Assembly: GCF_052056915.1 (NCBI RefSeq) | Contig: NZ_CP195119.1 | Span: forward strand, 3,472,001 to 3,536,000 | DNA: 64,000 nt | Source: MTP4 sp052056915 | GTDB taxonomy: Archaea > Halobacteriota > Methanosarcinia > Methanosarcinales > Methanosarcinaceae | Direction of reading: 5' to 3' | In this document: positions 1 to 8,377 of the stretch, one piece after another | How the letters are laid out: each line of letters begins with the position of its first letter | Position numbering within the stretch: the first letter of the stretch is position 1 | The notes under the pieces: generated by a model | What the model saw: only the letters and a program-made list of their open reading frames with translations | Databases searched by the model: none | Told to the model about the DNA's origin: nothing | Program-made: the position numbers and the translations under genes

Positions 1-176
1 TGTGGTAATATCTACGAATTCAAATTGCCGAAACAATGGTAGAGAGCCAGCGATTAGGACGGTTCCGGATGAAGGCGATATCCCTATTTTTCAGGCTAGC
101 TGATTCATCAATATGGAATTGTTTTCCGATTTCGAGCTTCATCTTTCAAATCCGGGCTCTCCGACATTTCCACCCC
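1..176. other. Left edge, no gene seen
   Basis: This stretch lies downstream of the minus-strand lipoprotein gene. It holds two related short segments around 130-200 (both contain a run like CTTTCAAATnC followed by CCGACAT), so it looks like a small local duplication. An open frame on the plus strand crosses it but runs antisense into the lipoprotein gene and has no family features. Confidence 0.4.
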
Positions 177-845
177 TCACCTTTCAAATGCAGGTCCCCC
201 GACATCTCCCCTATTGTTGTAGCCTCGTTCTTCCCAGTACCCTCTGTATTCGGAATCACTGAGTTCGATCCTTACGATCCACTTTGCCCACTTGTATCCG
301 TATTTGCTCTCGGCAACGAGCTGCAGGGGAAAGCCTCTTTCCGGGGGGAGGGTCACATCGTTTAGCCCGTAGGCGAGGATTATGTTGTTTTCCAGAAGGT
401 AGTCCAGTTCCAGGGCAGTGGAATACCCGTCTGCACTGAAGAAGATAACCGTGCTGGCATTTTCCATGACCCCCACTTCTTCAAAGAGGTCGGCTATTTT
501 CACTCCTGTCCACTTCCCGGTAAAACCCCAGCCTTCCACGCAGTCCAGGTCCACGACCTTCGAGGTCCGGGGCAGTGCCGTAATCTCTTCATAGCTGAAC
601 TCCATGGGTTTTTCCACAAGACCGTCTACCTGCAGGCGGTAGCTCTCCCTGTCGATATACTGGGTCCCCTTTATGGCGTTGTTGCGCTGTTCGGCTATGG
701 GCGTCAGTTCCTGCCCACTGTAAAAGGTAGTCTCCGACTCGTTATCGTATACCTCTGGCTCCTGCTGATCTTCGGAAACACAACCTGAAAAGGTGCTGAT
801 ACTGAAAATGAGTATTAAAGTTGTAATTAGTAGGATTCGTTTCAT
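177..845 (-). CDS. Molybdopterin-dependent oxidoreductase domain lipoprotein
   Basis: The 222-residue protein starts with a lipoprotein signal (hydrophobic stretch, then FSGC with the lipidated Cys at about 22). The rest matches the oxidoreductase molybdopterin-binding fold of sulfite oxidase and MsrP/YedY: the core around residues 70-210 has VVDLDCVEGWGFTGKW, whose Cys102 sits where the family ligates molybdenum, and a GFPLQLV...YGYKWAKWI segment typical of the pterin pocket. It is short for the family and lacks a dimerisation domain, so it is a stand-alone catalytic domain anchored outside the cell membrane. The substrate is unknown. No heme partner lies next to it in this window. The family assignment is firm and the reaction is inferred. 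Confidence 0.85.
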   Translation of the reverse strand: MKRILLITTLILIFSISTFSGCVSEDQQEPEVYDNESETTFYSGQELTPIAEQRNNAIKGTQYIDRESYRLQVDGLVEKPMEFSYEEITALPRTSKVVDLDCVEGWGFTGKWTGVKIADLFEEVGVMENASTVIFFSADGYSTALELDYLLENNIILAYGLNDVTLPPERGFPLQLVAESKYGYKWAKWIVRIELSDSEYRGYWEERGYNNRGDVGGPAFER

Positions 846-1049
846 GATCTACCTGCCCTCCCTGTTTCTCCCTACTCTCCCTGCCTTCCCTGCTTCCCCG
901 GTTTTTATCTTGCTAAAAATATATTCCGGCTCAGATAAAGCCTTATTCAGGTACGAAATTTTTCAGGGTTTTATCTCAGGAAATGAAGGACATCCGGAAA
1001 AGGAGTAACTATAAAATGATAGGTATTCAATTTTTGTATAGGTGTTAGC

Positions 1050-1964
1050 GTGCTTAAAATCTGTAATGAAATACCTGATTCCTGCAAATGGAAAAGAATT
1101 GAGGCGATTAATAAGGGTTGGTCAAGTGATCAAAAATATTATATCCGGACGACGGATGGTAGGGAATTATTACTCAGAATGTCGGACATAAGGCAATATG
1201 GGAATAAGAAACAGGATTTTGAAGCACTAAAACAGCTTGATAAAATTGACATTTTAATCTCGCACCCGATTGATTTTGGAATTTGTAATAACGGCCAATC
1301 CGTATATTCTTTACTGACCTGGATTAAAGGGGAGGATGCAAGGACCGTTCTTCCCGGGCTAAGCAATAAAGAACAATACCAGCTCGGTGTTAAAGCCGGG
1401 GAAACATTAAGAATCATGCATCAAATTCCTGCGGCAAAAAATCAGATGCCATGGTCGGAGCGTTTCAATCGTAAAATAAACAGGAATATTACTTACTATA
1501 AAGCCTGTGGAATTCATCTGAAGGGAGCAGATAAAATAATCAAATATATCGAACAAAATCGATACCTGCTGGAAAATCGTCCCCAGTGTTTTCAACATGG
1601 TGACTACCATGTCGGAAATATGATTGTTACAAAGTCCGGGGAACTGGGGATAATTGATTTTGACAGGCTTGATTATGGCGATCCATGGGAGGAATTCAAT
1701 CGCATTACCTGGTGTGCAGATATAAGTGCCTCATTTGCCTCAGGACGTATAAACGGATATTTTGATCATGATGTACCTGCTTTATTTTTCAGATTAATGG
1801 CTTTATATATTGCAAGTACCCAGCTTTCATCAGTTCCCTGGTCAATTCAATTCGGACAGGATGAAGTCAACACGGCGCTCAGACAGGCCGAAAATGTTCT
1901 GGAATGGTATGATGGATTTGAAACATACATACCAGAATGGTATGTTTCCCCCCCTCCTGAATGA
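1050..1964 (+). CDS. APH-family phosphotransferase
   Basis: This 304-residue protein belongs to the aminoglycoside phosphotransferase / choline kinase-like superfamily. The catalytic loop reads QHGDYHVGNMIV at about residue 190, with the catalytic Asp, and is followed by the metal-binding IDFDR motif near residue 208. The N-terminal lobe has a short nucleotide-binding sheet. GTG is used as start, preceded by AGGTGTTA. Relatives are often annotated as antibiotic kinases, but in archaea the substrate is usually unknown and a small-molecule or sugar kinase role is equally likely. The gene stands alone, and its base composition is more AT-rich than the neighbouring lipoprotein gene, which could mean later acquisition. 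Confidence 0.8.
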   Translation: MLKICNEIPDSCKWKRIEAINKGWSSDQKYYIRTTDGRELLLRMSDIRQYGNKKQDFEALKQLDKIDILISHPIDFGICNNGQSVYSLLTWIKGEDARTVLPGLSNKEQYQLGVKAGETLRIMHQIPAAKNQMPWSERFNRKINRNITYYKACGIHLKGADKIIKYIEQNRYLLENRPQCFQHGDYHVGNMIVTKSGELGIIDFDRLDYGDPWEEFNRITWCADISASFASGRINGYFDHDVPALFFRLMALYIASTQLSSVPWSIQFGQDEVNTALRQAENVLEWYDGFETYIPEWYVSPPPE

Positions 1965-2129
1965 GCATAATTGATACCCTAATTCAGATGCACGTTCTCT
2001 CCTCGTCCTCTTTCTTTATTGGGCTATGTAGTAATCCTGTCATATTGCTCAAAAAGGCCCTGGTTTTTGTGAGAGGGTTTTATGCTGATTCCGGTTCCGG
2101 TAATTCCCATTTTCGTATCGATAACAAGG

Positions 2130-2150
2130 GCCCTCACCGCCCGCAAAGCG
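2130..2150. other. Perfect 8-bp stem hairpin in the dispersed repeat
   Basis: CCGCCCGC, loop AAA, GCGGGCGG. The second copy near 60345 has one C-to-T change in the left arm that leaves a G-U pair in one strand. The conservation suggests that the hairpin matters to the element. Confidence 0.6.
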
Positions 2151-2196
2151 GGCGGCTTTCCCCGAAATTACTGAAAAAAGAGACTGCAAAATAAAT

Positions 2197-2377
2197 TGCA
2201 ATTATTAGGTGCAATTATTAGGTGCAATTATTAGGTGCAATTATTAGGTGCAATTATTAGGTGCAATTATTAGGTGCAATTATTAGGTGCAATTATTAGG
2301 TGCAATTATTAGGTGCAATTATTAGGTGCAATTATTAGGTGCAATTATTAGGTGCAATTATTAGGTGCAATTATTAG
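2197..2377. repeat. 13-bp tandem array, 14 copies
   Basis: The unit TGCAATTATTAGG is repeated 14 times with essentially no variation; the last unit lacks its final base. The second copy of the dispersed repeat has only about one such unit at the same place (TGCCATTACTGG), so the array is a recent local expansion. Confidence 0.95.
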
Positions 2378-2710
2378 CTTTTACTTTTATTCGATTTACT
2401 TCACGTCAATTTATCCTTATTTTTTTAATTACCCAGGTATATCTTTTGACAACTTCCATACTATTTTTACTCTTTTTAATATTATTTATGGAAAAGCCGG
2501 TCAGCAAGCTGACCGGTGAGAATACTGGTACCTGAAAAGCAAATCGAAAAAGGTTGCCGGGAATGTCTGAATAGGGGGATTACAGCTAACCTGCCCGGGT
2601 TGATTTTTATCGTTTTTCCATAAAGTCTGTAAAAAGAGAATATAAAATAAGAGAATAAAAGAAGAGATTATAAATGGGTAGAAAAAATACCGGGAAAGCC
2701 TGAAAAAGCT

Positions 2711-3910
2711 TCAGGCCTCGTCGTATCCGATCTCTTCTTTTGTAAGGTAGCAGGCAGGGTCATCCGCCCAGACGTTTCCGTAGACTGCTTCAGCCCGCAC
2801 CCGGAAGTTCCCGTTGCAGACGTCGAACCATTTGCAGTGGGCGCAGCGATCCCCGTTTTCCTTGATCAGGGGTTTCCGGTTCTTGAGCCCGGCCATCAGT
2901 TTGTCGGAAAGGTCGGTCCAGATCTCGCTGAAGGGCCTCTCACGGACGTTTCCAAAGGAGTAGTGTCTCCAGAACTGGTCGGCGTGCACGGCCCCGTCCC
3001 AGGAAACGCAGCCGAAACCTATCCCTGAGGAGTTGCCCTGGTTCATGGAAAGGAGCTCGAAGACTTCGGCTGCCCTTTCCGGGTTTTCTTTCAGGAGCTT
3101 CAGGTAGAGGTAGGGGCCGTCGCAGTGGTTGTCCACGGTCAGGACTTCTGCGGGGAAGCCCTTTTCGTGCAGGGCTTTTGTCCTCTCCATGATGAGGTCC
3201 ACGGCTTTCCTGGACTCTTCAAGGGAAAGGTCCTCGTCAACCATTTTAGAGCCCCTGCCGGCATAGACCAGGTGGTAGAAGCAGACCCTGGGGATATTTT
3301 CTTCCTCGAGGAGGTCAAAAATGGCGGGAATGTCCCGGACATTTTGTTTGTTGATGGTAAAGCGAAGCCCGACTTTTATACCCTCGTCCTGGCAGTTGTG
3401 CAGGCCCTCGAGGGCGGCGTCGAAGGCTCCCTTTACGCCCCTGAATTTGTCGTTCGTTTCCCTGACCCCGTCAAAGGATATGCCCACGTAGGAAAGGCCC
3501 ACTTCCTTCAACTTCTTTGCCAGGTTTTTGTCAATGAGGGTCCCGTTTGTGGAAATGACTGCTCTCATCCCTTTTTCCCTGGCATAGGCTGCGAGTTCGG
3601 GGAGGTCTTTTCGCATTGTCGGCTCGCCTCCGGAAAATAGCATAACAGGAGAGCCAAAAGCTGCGAGGTCGTCGATCAGGGCTTTGCCTTCCTCGGTTGA
3701 GAGTTCGTCTTTGAATTCGACATCCTTTGCCTGGGCATAGCAGTGAACGCATTTCAGGTTGCAGCGGCGGGTCATGTTCCAGACCACTACCGGTTTCTTG
3801 TCCTTTGAAAACTGCAGCAGGTGGGAGGGCAGCCTCTTTGAGTCCCGGCCGTAGCGCAGGGCGTCGGAGGGTTCCACGGTTCCGCAGTAGAGTTTTGAAA
3901 TGCCTATCAT
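2711..3910 (-). CDS. ahbC: AhbC-type radical SAM enzyme of the siroheme-to-heme pathway
   Basis: This 399-residue radical SAM protein is of the NirJ/AhbC type. The N-terminal MIGISKLYCGT is characteristic. The radical SAM cluster motif is CNLKCVHC (Cys50, Cys54, Cys57), followed by FSGGEPTMR. A C-terminal Cys-rich region (CAHCKWFDVC ... CYL) matches the auxiliary iron-sulfur cluster part. AhbC removes acetate side chains from 12,18-didecarboxysiroheme on the route to heme b in archaea. I chose the start at 3910 because AAGGA lies 7 bases upstream; an upstream ATG at 3943 has no such site. It follows cobA and hemD, which make the siroheme precursor, on the same strand. Confidence 0.9.
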   Translation of the reverse strand: MIGISKLYCGTVEPSDALRYGRDSKRLPSHLLQFSKDKKPVVVWNMTRRCNLKCVHCYAQAKDVEFKDELSTEEGKALIDDLAAFGSPVMLFSGGEPTMRKDLPELAAYAREKGMRAVISTNGTLIDKNLAKKLKEVGLSYVGISFDGVRETNDKFRGVKGAFDAALEGLHNCQDEGIKVGLRFTINKQNVRDIPAIFDLLEEENIPRVCFYHLVYAGRGSKMVDEDLSLEESRKAVDLIMERTKALHEKGFPAEVLTVDNHCDGPYLYLKLLKENPERAAEVFELLSMNQGNSSGIGFGCVSWDGAVHADQFWRHYSFGNVRERPFSEIWTDLSDKLMAGLKNRKPLIKENGDRCAHCKWFDVCNGNFRVRAEAVYGNVWADDPACYLTKEEIGYDEA

Positions 3911-4084
3911 GTTCAATCCTTCGAAATGGACATTGTTTTTCAAAATTTTAAATGTTGTTTTTTGAAACCGGTTTTTATGATGTGTCTTTCCGGTTTCAAC
4001 CTTCTTTTTAGATGGATAAAGTTCCCGGGTTTTCCTGCCTTTTTCCGGAATTTGAAGCCTTTTTTCAGGACTTCGGTCAGGGGA

Positions 4085-4912
4085 TTAAAGCTGTTTCTTC
4101 AGAACTTCGAGCAGGGCTTCAAAGGTAAATTCTCCGGGCACCGCATCAACGCTAACCCCGAGACTCTCCAGGGTGTTTGCGGTCGGGGTCCCGATAGCGC
4201 CTACAACTGCCCGGCTCAGGGCTTCTTTTACTTCTTCCCCGGCTCCCATCTTTTCCGCCTGCTTCATGAAACCCCTGACCATCATGGAGCTTGTAAAGGC
4301 AAAAGCGCTTACTTCCCCCGCAAGGGTGCGCTCGATGAGCTCTTTCTGGATGTCCCCTTCGGGTATGGTAAGGGTGTATACCTTTGTCTCAAATACCGTA
4401 GCTCCGCATTTTTCCAGGCCTTCGATGAGCAGCCTCGAGCCATACTTGCTCCTTGCGGCATCCACGGTTTTTCCCTTAACTTCGGGGCAGAGGGCTTCTA
4501 CAATTCCTTCCGAACTGTAGTCCCCGGGCAGGAAGGGCTTTTCCACTCCTATTTTCACGAGTTCTTTTTCCGTGTTAGGGCCGATTGCAATTACCTGGCT
4601 CTTTTTCAGGGCTTCGGTAAAGCTTTCCCTTTTGCCTTCCGGGAGTTTGTCCAGGGTGAAGGTGATCCCGTTTGCACTTGTGAAGATCACGTAGTCTGAA
4701 ACCCCTTCCAGAACCCTCTGCACGAAGGGCTCGAACCCCTCGTCCTTCATGTCTTCCAGCCGGATCATGGGGGCGTAAAAGGACTCAAAACCGTAGTCCC
4801 TGGCAAGGGCTTCGGACTTCTCCCGATAGCTTTCGGGCCTCATGATCGCAAGTACGGGGAGCTTTGCTTCGTTTGCGTCTCCTATTACTTCGCCTATCGT
4901 TTCGCCTGTCAT
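4085..4912 (-). CDS. hemD: Uroporphyrinogen-III synthase
   Basis: This 275-residue protein is a HemD-type uroporphyrinogen-III synthase, which closes and inverts ring D of hydroxymethylbilane. Visible family segments are VIFTSANGITF (about residue 75), AIGPNTEKEL, a central ARSKYGSRLLIEGLEKCG, and FTSSMMVRGF followed by GAIGTPTANTLESLG near the end. The start is set at 4912 because GGAGGATC sits just upstream; a longer reading frame reaches into cobA. The gap to the cobA stop is only 25 bases, which points to one transcript. The product feeds siroheme, cobamide, F430 and heme synthesis. Confidence 0.9.
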   Translation of the reverse strand: MTGETIGEVIGDANEAKLPVLAIMRPESYREKSEALARDYGFESFYAPMIRLEDMKDEGFEPFVQRVLEGVSDYVIFTSANGITFTLDKLPEGKRESFTEALKKSQVIAIGPNTEKELVKIGVEKPFLPGDYSSEGIVEALCPEVKGKTVDAARSKYGSRLLIEGLEKCGATVFETKVYTLTIPEGDIQKELIERTLAGEVSAFAFTSSMMVRGFMKQAEKMGAGEEVKEALSRAVVGAIGTPTANTLESLGVSVDAVPGEFTFEALLEVLKKQL

Positions 4913-4937
4913 ATGCCTGATCCTCCGGAGTTCCGGT

Positions 4938-5705
4938 TTAAAAATCGGTTCCCGTAAGCTGTTCCCCGAGGATGTCATGGAGGCGGACAACGTCTCCTAC
5001 CACTGTGATAGCAGGCGCTTTTACACCTCTTTCTTCTGCCAGGTCCGCGATGCTTGCAAGAGTACCCACGGTCACCCGCTGGTCGGGCCGGGTGCCTCTC
5101 TCAATAAGGGCTACCGGGGTTTCGGAGTCTTTCCCATTTTTCATGAGCTCTTCGGCATTCCGCCTGAGCATCTTTACCCCCATCAGGATCACGATAGTCC
5201 CTTCAAACTTTGCCAGGGCGTCCCAGTTGAGCCCGCTTTCTTCCTTTGTGGGGTCTTCATGTCCCGTAATGAAGGTTACCATGGAGGTGCTTTCCCTGTG
5301 AGTAACGGGAATTCCGGCATATGCAGGCACTGCGATTGCGGAGGTTATCCCGGGCACTATTTCGAATTCGATGCCTTCCTGCACGAGAGCTTCGGCTTCC
5401 TCTCCGCCTCTCCCAAACACGTAAGGGTCTCCGCCTTTCAGCCTGACAACCATCTTACCTTCCTTTGCTTTCTGCACAATCGCTTCATTGATTTTGTTCT
5501 GGGTGAGGGTGTGCTTCCCGGCAAATTTTCCAGCATCGATCTTTTCCGCACTATCCGGCATTGAACTCAGGATCACTTTTCCCGGAAGCTGGTCATAGAT
5601 GATGACTTCAGCTGTGTCGATTAACCGGCGGGCTTTCAGGGTGAGGAGTTCAGGGTCCCCCGGACCCGAACCCACGAGATAAACTTTTCCGTAATTTCCT
5701 GACAT
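4938..5705 (-). CDS. cobA: Uroporphyrinogen-III C-methyltransferase
   Basis: The 255-residue protein is an SAM-dependent uroporphyrinogen-III methyltransferase (CobA/SUMT type) that makes precorrin-2. Visible motifs are VYLVGSGPGDPELLTLKA at the N-terminus, VRLKGGDPYVFGRGGEEAEAL around residue 85, and GITSAIAVPAYAGIPVTHR, all typical of the tetrapyrrole methylase fold. The start at 5705 follows AAGGAATC; the longer open frame upstream has no support. It is the first gene of a cobA-hemD-ahbC set, so the cluster commits uroporphyrinogen-III toward precorrin-2, siroheme and the alternative heme route. Confidence 0.92.
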   Translation of the reverse strand: MSGNYGKVYLVGSGPGDPELLTLKARRLIDTAEVIIYDQLPGKVILSSMPDSAEKIDAGKFAGKHTLTQNKINEAIVQKAKEGKMVVRLKGGDPYVFGRGGEEAEALVQEGIEFEIVPGITSAIAVPAYAGIPVTHRESTSMVTFITGHEDPTKEESGLNWDALAKFEGTIVILMGVKMLRRNAEELMKNGKDSETPVALIERGTRPDQRVTVGTLASIADLAEERGVKAPAITVVGDVVRLHDILGEQLTGTDF

Positions 5706-5769
5706 GTGACTATGATTCCTTTTAATTTTTAGATAGAAAATGCAATCTGGAGATGTTAACGAGCTTTTA

Positions 5770-5783
5770 GAATATATATTATC
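5770..5783 (-). promoter_or_regulatory. TATA box candidate for cobA cluster
   Basis: On the minus strand this reads ATAATATATATT. It lies about 65-80 bases before the cobA start and would place transcription start some 40 bases ahead of the gene. Confidence 0.5.
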
Positions 5784-6208
5784 CTGAAAATCGCTCCAGG
5801 AATAATACAACAAATTTCCGTTTGCAGCCCGGAAATATCAAAATCATTACATTTCCTGTTTTACAGTATGAAATATTTCTTTGTTTCTTGATTCATAACC
5901 GCTGGGAATTGACCTATGTGTGATGAGATTTGGATTATTATAGGTTAGAAGTTACTTCATAAGTGCTAAATTATGATTAAGGGGAATTGAATTAAAAAGT
6001 TGAAAACCCGGCAATCAGGAACCTGGAATAAGGAGCTGAAATCCAGTAATAATTTTCAGGACCTCTGTTTCCAAAGCTATATTGATTCTCAAATTAAACT
6101 ATATATTTATACTTATATTATTTTTTTATTGATGTATTCATACTTGCCGGAGCTCCGGACAAGCTCAAATTCTGAATAGGGAATCAGTACAATTGGGAGG
6201 GGAATATA
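5784..6208. other. Divergent spacer between cobA and GH13 gene
   Basis: No open frame with family features is visible. It carries the promoters of both flanking units. An AT-rich block with TATATTTATA near 6096-6115 is the likely TATA region of the glycosidase gene. Confidence 0.45.
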
Positions 6209-8089
6209 TTGCAAGATAAGCCTGAACTTCTACCATTGCAGAAGCTTGGAGCCAGGGAAGATGAGCAGAATCCCGGTGTTATCAATTTCGGTTTTTTTTT
6301 ACCCGGGGTATCGGCAGAGCAGGGTAATCGTTTGTGGGTGAGGGTGATCCACGAAAAAGACCAGTTTCTCCAGGCCATACAGCCAAAGGATTATGAAATG
6401 GAACATTCGGTGGACCCCGGGTACGGGGATTACTGGTCTGCAACAATAACGATCAGGCCCGAAGATAGGCTGACTCCGGACTCTGCATGGGGCAGCTCAG
6501 GGAAGTATGTCTACCGCTACTGCCTGAAAAACCCGGGTCGGGAGCCTATTGACTGGGTTATAGATCCCTTTGCCCGGGAGTTCGGAATCGGGAAATTATC
6601 CTCATTCACTCTTGGGTACAAAAAGCAGTATGATTGGAGCCAGCCTGAGAGCGTCTGGAAAACACCTTTCCTGGACGATATTATCCTTTACGAACTGATG
6701 ATCAGTGAGTTTGCGTCCGATATCGACGGAATGGTTTCCCGCCTGGATTACCTGGCAGACCTGGGGATTAACTGCCTCGAGTTGATGCCCCTTTCCAATG
6801 TCGAGAAGAGGGTGGACTGGGGATTTGCCCCGATCGGGTATTTCGGTGTGGATGAGCGCTTCGGAAACAGGAAAGACCTGCAAAAGCTGGTAGATGCGGC
6901 TCACCGGAAAAACATTGCAGTCATAGTGGATTCCGTCTATGCCCATACCAGCCACCTTTTTCCTTACTATTATGTTTACGATAAACTCGAATGGCCCGAA
7001 GCCGAGAACCCATTTATGGGCCCGTTTGCCGAAAACGTCTATGGGAAAAGTACGGATTTCAACCGTAAATTTACCCGTGATTTCTTTTTGACAGTAAACC
7101 ACCACTGGCTTGACTGCTACCATGTAGACGGTTTTCGCTATGACTACGTCCCCGGGTACTGGCTTGAGGGTTCGGAAAACGGCTATACTAAGCTTGTGAA
7201 GGACACGTACCAGCTTGTAAAAACAAAAAAAGATGCCGGTAGTCACTGGCAGCGCTTTTTCAGAGGGAATTCCGTAAACCTTATACAGTGTGCTGAACAG
7301 CTTCAAAAACCAATTGATGTTCTGAACAGTACTTATAGTAATTGTACCTGGCAAAATGGAACCCTGCATGCGGCAAGGGGCGCCGGGAGTAACCCCGAAG
7401 GGCTTTCTTCCCTGGGGCTGTTTTTTGGCCTTTTCGGTTACCCGGCAGAGGTTTCGCATAACGGGGACAGAATCACAAAAACTGCACTCCAGTATATTGA
7501 AAACCACGATCATTCCCGTTTTGTCTGCAAGTTCGGGACAGTTTTCCCTGAAAATGAGAAAAATGAACTCCTTAAGGAGGGCAATCGTGCACTCTGGTAC
7601 AAAGTGCAGCCCTACCTGATAGGCATGTTCACGGCAAAGGGCATTCCCATGCTCTGGCAGGGGCAGGAATTCGGGGAAAATTACTACCTCCCCGAGGAAG
7701 GGTGGGGGCGGGTGCTTTTGTACCGGCCCGTGCGCTGGGACTATTTCTATACTCCTGAAGGCAAGTCTACGGTCAGCCTCGTCAGGAAACTGGTACAGCT
7801 TCGAAGGGAGAACCCGCAATTTTCCAGAGGGGAGCACTTCTTCTATAATGATTCCCTGTACCTGTCCAGGAAGGTAATGCTCTTTTCCCGGAAGTACGGG
7901 AACCTTTTCAGCCTTATTGCCCTGAACTTCGGAGACCGGGGTCAGACGGTACCTTTCATCTTCTCCCATGAAGGCAGTTACAGGGAGGAACTCCACGGCC
8001 AGGAAAATTTGGCAAAGGTCTCTGCAGGGGAAGAGGTTCAGCTTTTTGTACCGAGCAATTACGGGAGGATCTGGACGCTGAAATCCTGA
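6209..8089 (+). CDS. GH13 (alpha-amylase family) glycoside hydrolase
   Basis: The 626-residue protein has an N-terminal CBM48-like sheet domain (about 20-140) and a GH13 barrel. The catalytic set is visible: nucleophile Asp312 in DGFRYD, acid/base Glu363 in CAEQL, and the transition-state Asp434 in IENHDHSR. The C-terminal beta domain follows at about 540. It lacks a signal peptide, so it acts in the cytoplasm, probably on glycogen or maltodextrins. Its domain plan resembles branching enzymes and trehalohydrolases; which reaction it does cannot be told. TTG is the start, preceded by GGGAGGGG. It is a single gene without neighbours of glycogen metabolism. Confidence 0.85.
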   Translation: MQDKPELLPLQKLGAREDEQNPGVINFGFFLPGVSAEQGNRLWVRVIHEKDQFLQAIQPKDYEMEHSVDPGYGDYWSATITIRPEDRLTPDSAWGSSGKYVYRYCLKNPGREPIDWVIDPFAREFGIGKLSSFTLGYKKQYDWSQPESVWKTPFLDDIILYELMISEFASDIDGMVSRLDYLADLGINCLELMPLSNVEKRVDWGFAPIGYFGVDERFGNRKDLQKLVDAAHRKNIAVIVDSVYAHTSHLFPYYYVYDKLEWPEAENPFMGPFAENVYGKSTDFNRKFTRDFFLTVNHHWLDCYHVDGFRYDYVPGYWLEGSENGYTKLVKDTYQLVKTKKDAGSHWQRFFRGNSVNLIQCAEQLQKPIDVLNSTYSNCTWQNGTLHAARGAGSNPEGLSSLGLFFGLFGYPAEVSHNGDRITKTALQYIENHDHSRFVCKFGTVFPENEKNELLKEGNRALWYKVQPYLIGMFTAKGIPMLWQGQEFGENYYLPEEGWGRVLLYRPVRWDYFYTPEGKSTVSLVRKLVQLRRENPQFSRGEHFFYNDSLYLSRKVMLFSRKYGNLFSLIALNFGDRGQTVPFIFSHEGSYREELHGQENLAKVSAGEEVQLFVPSNYGRIWTLKS

Positions 8090-8139
8090 TACATAAGCCA
8101 TGAACCTGATTATACGCTGGAATCCTGATACATAAGCCA
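8075..8139. repeat. 25-bp duplication at the 3' end of the GH13 gene
   Basis: The last codons and stop region (ACGCTG, AATCCTGATACATAAGCCA) occur twice with a 39-bp offset, the second copy lying beyond the stop codon. The rest of the spacer to 8377 is T-rich and has no gene. Confidence 0.8.
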
Positions 8140-8377
8140 GAAACCGATCGGATGTTGAAACATGATCTAGACTGTGTAGGCGGACTGATTGGATGCTGAA
8201 ACCGGGTATGACCGGATTTGGTTTTAATGGGTAAGAGATTTAGCTCCAAAAATTGGCTGTATTCTGCTTTTCTCCTGCCCTTTTTCTTCCTGTATTTTTT
8301 CCTCCTTTGAGGTTTTTCTCCTGTGTCCTGTCAGTGGTAATTCATAAATACTCCTGACAATATTAATTGGATTCATC

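Larger units (their letters stand above)
2022..2600. repeat. Dispersed repeat, copy 1 (with internal tandem array)
   Basis: This segment is collinear with 60230-60640. Shared blocks are CATATTGCT near the left end, the GATTCC region, ATCGATAAC, the hairpin CCGCCCGC-AAA-GCGGGCGG, AAATTACTGAAAAAAGAGA, TTACTTTTATTC, TATGGAAAAGCCGG and GATTACAGCTA near the right end. Copy 1 is longer because a 13-bp array was inserted or grew within it. No transposase is encoded. It may be a non-autonomous mobile element or the remains of one. Confidence 0.65.

Noticed and set aside
36..365. 109-codon plus-strand frame at the left edge
   Set aside because: It runs antisense into the lipoprotein gene, has no ribosome-binding site and no family pattern.
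1961..2194. 77-codon frame, with a similar 85-codon frame at 60143-60400
   Set aside because: The similarity comes from a shared DNA repeat. Neither has a start signal, the N-terminal parts do not match, and the shared part includes a hairpin.
2197..2377. Possible CRISPR array
   Set aside because: Units are head-to-tail without spacers, as in all other arrays of the window; no cas genes are present.
6602..8101. 499-codon minus-strand frame
   Set aside because: It is the shadow of the GH13 gene, whose catalytic residues are all in place on the plus strand.
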